This document shows, piece after piece, positions 50,239 to 64,000 of a stretch of 64,000 nucleotides of DNA. The notes below the pieces were generated by a model that made no database searches, was not told where the DNA came from, and worked only from the letters and a program-made list of their open reading frames with translations. The stretch's first letter is position 1. The number at the start of each line of letters is the position of its first letter. This DNA comes from Saururus chinensis (Eukaryota > Streptophyta > Magnoliopsida > Piperales > Saururaceae). The translations under genes and the position numbers were made by a program. The stretch covers positions 31,692,592-31,756,591 of the forward strand of contig CP141143.1 of assembly GCA_035235625.1 (NCBI GenBank), given 5' to 3'.

Positions 50239-51164
50239 CTGTAGAACATGTCAAATTCCCGCTACGTTTAGTTTAATTTAAAACAACGGAACTAGAGTTG
50301 AATGGTGAAAAAACCATTGCAAAATCGTAATTAACATTTTAGAGAAGATCTATAAATGAGTGTACTTTCTTTCTTTTTCCTTTTCTTCTTTGAACCATGG
50401 AGCAGTAAGGTTGGGGTCACAACGTACCACCCAAATAAGGTCAAAAGTAGTGATTTAGCATTCCTAGATGGAATTAATTTTAGACTACGGATTAACAAAG
50501 GATCATATGTTAATCTAACACAAAATTCGAAAGTGTTTAAATCTGATTTAAAATATTAGATTAACTTGTCCACCTTTGTTGAATATATTATGCTCGTGCG
50601 TGGTAATCCATCCACGCGTGCTTTGTTCGTCTGTAGTACTGATCCACTTACCCAAGTTCTACTTGCAGGGCCTCTCTTAGGACTCTACTTGGGTGGTGCA
50701 TGGATGGTAAAGCTAATTGGCCGTTAAGAGGTGAAGCTAATAATCTGAAGCTGAAGATCTATAGCGAATACGAGCCATCTGTTCATTTGATTGCAATTCA
50801 CAAATATAAAATGATTGTCCACTTTTTTCGAGCCATCTATATCATACATCTTAGTTATTGTCAATCAGCTCATGATTATTATTAGCAGTGCGTGGTTGTT
50901 TTTTCGAAATTATGTGGAAGATAAGGATATAATAGCCTTCAATCCTTGTACAAAATTTTCGCTTGAACCGAAGTCATGCACTTTCATCTTTCACACCTAC
51001 TATGCTTTACTGTATGTTATATTTTTGCCTTGGAAACTTGCTCTGTCTCGTAAGTCTTATCTGTTTGGCTACTGTAAATTGTGATATACAATGGACATGT
51101 TAGATTAACACAAAAGCTCATATGTTAATCTAATATCTAGTGGTATCAACAAAGGCTACGGATA

Positions 51165-52266
51165 GAAGAGTTTTTTATGTTCTCTGCTCAATATGAGCCT
51201 ATAAGGAATGTCCGAGAACAATTTAGATTTTTAGATTTACAGTGCATATGTTAGAGATCATTAACATTAACGTGTATTACTGTGCGCACTCTTGATCTCA
51301 TGGATAAATGACTTTCATATGTTTTTTATGTTGGGCTCACAGTGAGTGGGGAATATTAAAATCTCTTCCTTATTGCCAAGTGTCATGCCTGATGGCACGT
51401 CATGGATGCTGTGACAAAATCTTGTTATTTAATTACAAGGTGTTATAGTTCTAAAATTCTATTTTTTTTCTTGTTATTTAATTACAATGTTTTATAGTTC
51501 TAAAAAAAAAATTTGACTAAAAAAATTCCCCAAGCTAACTCTGACTTCAAATCAAACTTTATGGTGATAGTAGTGTCCAATTTCAAAATTCATCAAACTC
51601 CCTTAGCTAATATAGATTCCCCTTCTAAAATACATTTATAATAAATTTTATATTATATATTTATAAAATAATATTTAATTATTATTTTAATCTTATTGTA
51701 ATTTGAATATATTAACTACATGAATGAAATATTTTTACTTGTTAAAAAATTATACTTCTTGTCCCACACTAATAGTGCCATTTGGTGTTCAAAATTTTGA
51801 ATAACTAAATGGCTCTATTTATGTGGGATGTTGGGAGTATTTGCAAGATTTTTTATAATTCTATTAATTTTATTTAATAAAAAATAATCTAATTTCAATA
51901 TATGACTCCAATTTTATTATTTTATATTTGCATATAAAAACTCCCCTCCACTCAAATAGTTTTGGAGCATAACTCCGAATCTTAAATTTTTGAACATTAC
52001 AATATACAAACCTTGTAAACAATGTCAGAAGACCAATATGTGCCTTTGGAATTTACTTGCAAGGAGTATAAATGCAAACACAAACCTTGCAATGAATCTC
52101 CCACTTGAATTTCTTATGATCTCCCTACCTTCCCAACCATCGAATGAAAGGAGAGGCCTATGAATCTAATTCTAACATGTGCATTGTAAATCTAAAAATC
52201 TAAATTGTTCTCGGACATTCCTTACATTAGGCTCATATTGAGCAGAGAACATAAAAAACTCTTCTC
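51165..52266. mobile_element. MITE-like element with 95-bp terminal inverted repeats
   Basis: The sequence AGAGTTTTTTATGTTCTCTG through GTCCGAGAACAATTTAG to AGTGCATATGTTAGAG (51165-51256) reappears inverted at 52170-52266 with about 90 percent identity. The 900 bases between are AT-rich and non-coding and hold a Stowaway element. No target duplication was identified. Confidence 0.7.
51755..51837. mobile_element. Stowaway MITE (83 bp)
   Basis: Ends CTTCTTGTCCCACACTAAT and (inward from the right) CTCCCAACATCCCACATAA are inverted repeats of the Stowaway/Tc1-mariner type. The element is flanked by TA on both sides, as expected, and almost the whole of it folds into one hairpin. Confidence 0.82.
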
Positions 52267-53705
52267 TAATAGCTACTAAAGCAAACCAACCAGGAGCCCA
52301 AAAATTTTAATACGGTGGATAAATTGGCAAGGGGCAATAAATATCGGTAGTGAAAAACTTACACTTCACAAAATATATATAACAGTGGTAAATTCCTTTA
52401 ATTATTCAACATTTTGTTTTATAAAACATATCTTGTTTTCCAACCAAAAAAATGATGTAAAACACCCCCACATAGATGGCCAATATGACAACAATTTCCC
52501 GAATGATATCAATATACACAATTTTCTCTTGCCACATCCTTAATAACAGGGCAAACTAAACACCAAAATAGTCCCAAATAAGAATTTAAGAGAAAACAAA
52601 TTTACCTAGGAAGAATCTACAATAATTTGTGTTACAATCTAGCTACTAAGGGGTCATTTGGGTACTGAATTAATTCAGTAGCGAAATAATTTAGTAGTGA
52701 ATTAATTCAAAAAATTTACCGCTGAAATTGAATTACGTTTAGATAGAGAATTTGTTAGAATAAATTTAGATATCGCGTCAAACCCAATTTTAAAACTTTA
52801 AACTAATATAACTATCTCTCTCGAATTCAGATATCCTAAATTTAATTTACTATTCACTAAATTATTTGGGGTTGTTTACTTTATGGGGCTATTTACTACA
52901 ATATTGAATGTAAGAGTTTATCCTAAAGAACATTAAATGTGAGTTAATAGTGAACAATAAATTTATGTGTAAATTAAATTTAAGTTAGTAATTTTTATAT
53001 AGTGCTCCACAAATATATATTTATTTAAACATATAACTTAAACTCATATTAAGCATATTATGTATTTTTAAAATAAATTAATTTTAAAGTTATGAGAAAG
53101 AATGAGCAACTCACCTGGCCTCTATAACTATCTATTACAATTCAACATTATAGAATCTGAAAAAAAAGTTCTAGTTGTGAAATTCTCTTTAAATTAGTTT
53201 TCTTGGCATTACATTACATATGCATGGATAGATGAGCTATAAATATGATCTATTAGTTACTATTCCTCACCTAGTGACCTATTAGATAAGTTATGTGGAT
53301 ACTCAACAAGTTAGCTTTAAATAGTGGATATCACTAAATTTCAATTAGACAAGGTGGTGAATGAAAAACTATTTTTAAAACAAAATAGGGCATATATGAG
53401 TAGTTTGTTTTCTATAATTGTTCTCCCAATACCTACACGTTAATGAGTAGTTACTTCTTAAACTTACTATATATTTCCCTGTAAATACCTTGACTCTTAA
53501 TTTATACACTTCTATTTTGTAATTTCGTTATGTCATAGGCCAAGTTTGTTTTACCCTTAAATTAACTAGCTAAGTTGCGATAGCAAAATATATCATATAT
53601 GATACCTACTATGCTTTCAAGATTAGAACTAAGACATATAAGTTGCTATTTTGTTTAAGTTGTTCCCAGAGCCAGCACCTCTTCCGAATGTCTCCAATTT
53701 AGCAT
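52267..53705. other. No gene recognised
   Basis: AT-rich DNA between the MITE and copy B of the large duplication, containing a hAT interior relic. Confidence 0.45.
52997..53100. repeat. Inverted relic of the hAT element's interior
   Basis: ATAGTGCTCCACAAATATAT and AAACATATAACTTAAACTCA are reverse complements of 30590-30680 inside the 790-bp hAT element, so a fragment of the same family sits here. Confidence 0.65.
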
Positions 53706-54292
53706 GCTCAGTGAGGCCCACCATAACAAACTAATAAAATCACAAACCTAAGTACCGAAATAACCCCCAAATTTGCTAAATATAATGAAAGTGAAGAGAG
53801 GCATGGTTGCTTACAATGATACTTACAAAGAAAAAGATGAAGTTTGGCAAAGAAAACATAGAAGTTATAGAAATCGAGACTCAGGGAGACAATGAGTAAA
53901 GAGTCATAGATATTTAATCGATGAGAGAACACTTTAGGGTTTAAAAAATTGAGAGCCTATCAGGTCATGCAGGAAATCTAGGGGGCCATAATGGTAAAAA
54001 AGAAGGGGGGAGATATAATCGGAACTCACCTAAAAAAAGACTGTTGATTTAAGCAAACACAACTCCACAACGTTGAACCCAATGTTTGACTAAATCCAGC
54101 CTACTAATCTTGAAAGGAGCCTCTAGTAAATACACATATTCAAGCCAAACTAAGAGAAGGTTAAAGATGCACGTTCCATAATCTAATTTGACATATATAA
54201 GACTCATGCATCACATAGTTTACGCGATTATAGAAATAAGTTAAAAATATTATGTTCAAATTGCTCCATTAGTGAGTGATACACTACAAATG

Positions 54293-54323
<31 letters not shown>

Positions 54324-57300
54324 TACTCAATTCATATTTCGTTATCAAACTCAAAATAGAAACAAGTATTAATATAAATAATCTTTATTATAATTATGAA
54401 AATGACATAATTATCTATGAGAATCGATGACTAAGCACTTTCCATAATCAGCAAATGTAAAGCTAATTTTTTGGACAAAAATTTGGCACAAATCAACCTA
54501 CCAAATATAATTATATAATTTGCATTCTTATGACCAAAAATAGAATATACTTATAATGGTCAATTAAGTAGTTTCTCATCCAATTTGGCTACCTACAATC
54601 TGTCTATGGTTCAAACCTACATTAAAAGGAATTTATTATTTATAAAAATATTTAATTATAATTATTGTGACCATTAATTTGACATACACATTCACAACTA
54701 TAATTATGCACACGATTTTAAAAACATCAACTGATTTATTGAATGAAAGATCGTGTTCTTATAGGCTTATAGCTTCCAAAAAAATTAAAAAAAAAATAAT
54801 TTTTTTTGGAATATCAAAATGATAAGTCCATATTTCCAGAAACCTTATTATTTTTTTCATCATAGGATTACCATCAAACTGTATTTATTCTTTATTTGCC
54901 ATCCCAATTGAAAGGTCTAAAAATTGGCTAGATTCATAACTCTTTGGATGAGCCATAGATTTCCTAAATAGACATTTATTAACAATGTGGCCAAATAGAC
55001 AATACATTTAAAAAATAAAAATCATTTTTCAAAATACAATATATAGTCTAATTACAAAAAAAACCAGGGACCCAACATTGGGTGTTTGTATGGACCTCAA
55101 CTATTGTTTTAACTAATATTTTGACATTATTCATCATCCATACCGCAACTCATATAGGCGCAACATACTATAGTATTAATTATGGAATTGTAACACGTTA
55201 AAAATATAGTTGAAAGAGTATTGCTATAGCCAGCATTGACCATGTTCATTCTTATAAATAAGCCACCTACCAACATGCTGACTATACATGTTCATTATAA
55301 CCATCATTATACCAAAATTCATAGACATCGATGCACACCATATCCAATCAACAACGAGCTGTTGCCATTACTAAAACACAACTTTTAAAGAGAATTGGGG
55401 GAAATACGAAAATTCATGCTACAATAAACACAAAATCAATATCAAGTTTTTTTCTTATAGATCTATGATATATTTATGAAAACATCAATAGTATTCCATC
55501 ATATATGTAACACGAGAATAGATTGTCACTCAATATATTAGCAACAGGCCCCAAAAAATCAATTCTGCCTTGAATTAAGTCCAAGGGTCATCTCTTTCAG
55601 CGTTACGGAGTTAAAAATAATCAATTTGCCTTGTTGAGCAACATTTTGCAACCATGAATAATAGAAAAGATACCTATCAAGCAAAATAGATAGAACATCA
55701 CCATTAACAGATAAGATGTTCATGAAAAAAAGTAGAAATGTATCCCATTTATGAAATAGACTACAACATGTACATACCTGAATTGCATCCGACCTGCACT
55801 GGGTGAAATGCATCAGTGTTGGGACAGACTTGAAAATACATAACAAATATAAAAATAAACAAACTCTGTATCTATTTCTTATGGGTATGTTAAGAACAAG
55901 GAAATGTAAGCTTTCTACAACCGAGCACACTAAAGAACAATTGCTATTCAAGTCTAACTTTTAAAAAAAATTCTATGATTTTGATAATAACTAATAATCA
56001 GCTGAAACACTTTTTCAATATTTTTTTCATAGTAGTCAAGTTTGTTTGATAAATGCCATTTGCAAATATATGTACTTCATATTCCAACAAAATTGACAGA
56101 CATATTACCTTGTCACACGTAATAACATTACCTCAAATAGGGGATTCAATATTTAAACAACAAATAATTTTTTTAGTTTAATGAATTGAAACTATGTTGA
56201 GTATTGATGTATTCCAAACTTCTCAAAGCAAAAAAATACTCAAGTTGCACAATTACTATTATATGGTTAATCTAATGGAGTAATTAATATTCTATACATT
56301 TAATGAAGGTGAAGAAATCTCCCCTCATATATTGCATGCAGAGCATCAACAATAGGTTGAGGACAAAGTAGAAACTAGTTTTGTAGATAGGCATTTTGGA
56401 GACACTTGAAAAGATACATAGAAGAGAAAAATGAAACGAAGCTCATATATATCACTAATGGATAGGTTAAGAACAAACAACAGAACGAGTACTCATGGGG
56501 AAGAACTAATTGCGCAACGCATGACCAAACATATTCCAAAATATCACCTCAATAGGTAAAGTGTAAAATATGAAAAGTGGGTTGATTATAACTCACATGT
56601 CTAGCAATAAACACGGACGAGGTACAAATGGACGTGAAATAACAAAACTGAGAGGATGAACAACAACTACATCTTGCATAAGAAAGATCGCAAATGGCCC
56701 TATCAAATACGAAATTCAAAATTGGTTAATTTAAAGAAATCTCCCAATGCAATATTTGCTAAATAAGAATCAAAATCGTGTCTAATTAGTTCACAAAGCC
56801 ACCAAGAAGCAATTAAATAATTAATTGGCTACTTAAAAGATAACTAAGAAAATGTAATCATACAATTTAAATGTGGGATACAACAACATTCACTGTATAT
56901 ATTACCATTATAAACATTTAAAAAGCCAATAACAAAGGAAAAATATAACCAAAAACTCCAAACCAAAATTAAGCGCAAAGATGGGGAATGACACCAAATG
57001 CATACGGAGCACTAACAGCTTCTCAGCCTACAAAGATCATATGGGTTTCACATGTAAGGAAATTATATCATTCTGTCCTAATGAACAGGGAGGAACTAAC
57101 ATCGGTGCTATTAAAGGAATCATCCACAACCCATAAACATTGTCATCCTCTCTTCATTCCATTTCATAACTTCCCTAATGTACTTGAACATTGCGTCAAT
57201 AGTAGCACATTCCCGAGCCTTTGTTTGCCGCACAAATAACTTCCTATCACTTATAGAAGCATAATGATCTTTGAATTTCACAACTACATAATAATACACC

Positions 57301-57512
57301 TAATGAGCCAACAACTGATTATTGTGGTGGGGCTTTACTGGGCTAAAATATTTAAACCATTTACAAACAGGTAAAGGCTTCAAAGGCATCATACTTGTTT
57401 AGAAGATGAACAAAAGGAACATCCTTGAATAATGGGTGTCTTACAACACTTTCAAAGAGAGCTCTGCTAATCAACATCTTGTTTTGCAGGGAACCTGTTC
57501 CTTTGGATGACA
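53706..57512. repeat. Segmental direct duplication, copy B (3.8 kb)
   Basis: Same content and orientation as copy A, 34.35 kb further right. It differs by point changes, by a longer TA tract near 54300, and by retaining the XLG exon beyond the point where copy A is cut. The left border is the shared TCAGTGAGGCCCACC. I see no terminal inverted repeats or matching short flanks at the borders, so it does not look like a simple transposon insertion. Confidence 0.92.
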
Positions 57513-57574
57513 CTTGATCATAGTCATTGAAAGAAACACAGAATATAATAGCCCGAACATCTTCTAATAAGGCT
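57068..57574 (-). pseudogene. XLG: Extra-large G protein (XLG) last-exon pseudogene, copy B
   Basis: This copy keeps more of the 5' part of the exon: ALLEDVRAIIFCVSFNDYDQ follows an acceptor CTAG, then GTGSLQNKMLISRALFES, HPLFKDVPFVHLLNKYDAF. The NKYD guanine-binding motif is intact here, unlike in copy A. Soon after, the frame shifts, and the tail region reads partly in another frame, ending IRTE before the stop (family ending is usually IRQE or VRQE). Shared frame damage with copy A shows the exon was already dead, or dying, before the duplication. Upstream exons were not found; the former intron runs into tandem repeats. Confidence 0.85.
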
Positions 57575-57579
57575 CTAGT

Positions 57580-62750
<5,171 letters not shown>

Positions 62751-62820
62751 CCCATGTAAAATTCTATTTAAATTGAATGAAGTTGAAATGTTAGTTTACA
62801 ACTTGCACCAATTAAACTGA

Positions 62821-63091
62821 AAGAAGTTGAAAAGGTAGGAACAATTTGGCACACGAAGCAAAGGAACTTAAAAGAGCATGAAATGTTTTCTTATTAAATT
62901 TAATTCAACTTAAAAGGTAGGAAACACCCCCTTCTTAAATTGAATCCAACGTCCAAGAAGTTGAAAAGGCAGGAACAATTTGGCATACGAAGCAAAGGAA
63001 CTTAAAAGGGCATGAAACATTTCCTTATTAAATTTAATCCAACTTAAAAGGCAGGAAATGCCCCCTTCTTAAATTGAATCCAGCATCCAAC
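62821..63091. repeat. Tandem duplication, period 134 bp
   Basis: AAGAAGTTGAAAAGG, GGAACAATTTGGCA, ACGAAGCAAAGGAACTTAAA and CCCCCTTCTTAAATTGAATC recur once with a few substitutions. Confidence 0.85.
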
Positions 63092-63412
63092 CTCAACCAA
63101 AAATAGCATATATTAACATGCCATAAGGGTGATTAAATGAACATACCAAATAAATCACTACCCTTAAATATCACATTAATTATTGACAACCGATGACAAT
63201 GCCAATACCAAAACTATCCCCAAAAATAAATCCTAATAACGAACATCATCCTACAAAACCAAAACATAAGTATGAAGGATATTTTTGTCCAACATGATAA
63301 ATTTATTTATCCTCATTGATTATCATTAATTATTTATATCTCATACCTTAAATATACCAAGAAACTCACCAAAATTACATCCAAAAGCATAGGAAAAGGA
63401 GGCATATGAGTA

Positions 63413-63797
63413 GAGGGCATTTTTGGCCGCCCGTGGTAAAGTGTTTCGGATGCCATTAATTTTGGACCTAAATTCCTAGGATACCCTTGTAGAATACCTA
63501 TAATTTCATAGAAAATGAACTACATAAGCACGTAAATACTCACTCATTGGTGGCCTAAACCATCATTTGTTAGTTGAAAAAAATCAAACCGGCCACTGCT
63601 CTTTTTATGGAGAGGTGAGAGCATTTTCGTCCACAAGTGGCAATGTATCTCGGACACCATTAATTTTGGCTCTAAATTCCTAGGATACCCCTGCAGAATA
63701 CATATATCTATAAAACTTGAACTAAATAAATATGTAAATACCCATTCCTTTCATCCATTGAAAAGTTGAACTGACCGCTACTCTCTTTAAGGAGAGG
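63413..63797. repeat. Tandem duplication, period about 204 bp
   Basis: Both units carry CCATTAATTTTGG, CTAAATTCCTAGGATACCC, AGAATAC and a later GGAGAGG stretch, with about 75 percent identity. Confidence 0.75.
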
Positions 63798-64000
63798 ATT
63801 TAAGTATTTTGGATCTAAATACTTGTAAGCGTTGTATCAAGTGAAAAAGATGGAGGTGTCCTGGGTAGGCCCACCCTAAATGTTAGCATTTACATAGTGT
63901 TTAATTCAATAGATGATCATACTTAGAATTATGTATAATTCATAGTCTCTCGCATGATTGCATGTAAGTTATCAGAATTGAAGGAATGGGCACATTAGAA

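Overview
This window reads as nuclear DNA of a flowering plant. It is AT-rich, genes are sparse and intron-containing, and most of the sequence is transposable-element debris of plant type (Ty1/copia and Ty3/gypsy LTR remnants, hAT, CACTA and Stowaway elements, foldback MITEs). The recognisable proteins are plant-type: a patatin-like phospholipase, a two-qRRM RNA-binding protein, extra-large G-protein fragments and a ribosomal P0 exon. I cannot name the species. No rRNA, tRNA, CRISPR or organellar gene was recognised.

Only two host genes look intact. One is an hnRNP H/F-type qRRM protein of 251 aa in a single coding exon (13.5-14.3 kb), probably with an intron in its 5' UTR. The other is a six-exon patatin-like acyl hydrolase of 387 aa (41.0-43.0 kb) with both catalytic motifs. 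Two exon-3-only patatin relics lie 4-6 kb upstream of it, with an LTR remnant between them.

Layout. 1.06-5.56 kb: a 4.5-kb solo-LTR-like block with near-matching 5-bp flanks, carrying a 57-bp minisatellite. 7.59-11.85 kb: a hAT element with a near-perfect 8-bp target duplication, itself interrupted by an LTR remnant. 12.6-14.3 kb: the qRRM gene. 15-19 kb: AT-rich DNA with a MITE, direct repeats and a long (TA)n tract. 19.36-23.16 kb and 53.71-57.5 kb: two direct copies of a 3.8-kb segment holding the last exon of a degraded extra-large G protein on the minus strand; the first copy ends at a 565-bp foldback. 25.64-33.73 kb: a large composite CACTA-type element with GCGACGGC-rich subterminal arrays. 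It encloses an exon-1 relic of ribosomal P0, a VPS33-like fragment, further exon-like relics, a long inverted repeat, and a copia remnant whose 3' LTR is split by a 790-bp hAT element with a perfect 8-bp duplication. 43.7-47.5 kb: two different copia gag fossils abutting head to tail. 49.06-50.24 kb: coding-like exon remnants on the minus strand. 51.2-52.3 kb: a MITE holding a Stowaway. 57.6-62.75 kb: three diverged tandem units starting in the former intron of the XLG copy. 62.8-63.8 kb: short tandem duplications.

The genes do not form a functional cluster. The story of the window is transposon nesting, gene-fragment capture and segmental duplication around two ordinary housekeeping or defence-type genes.
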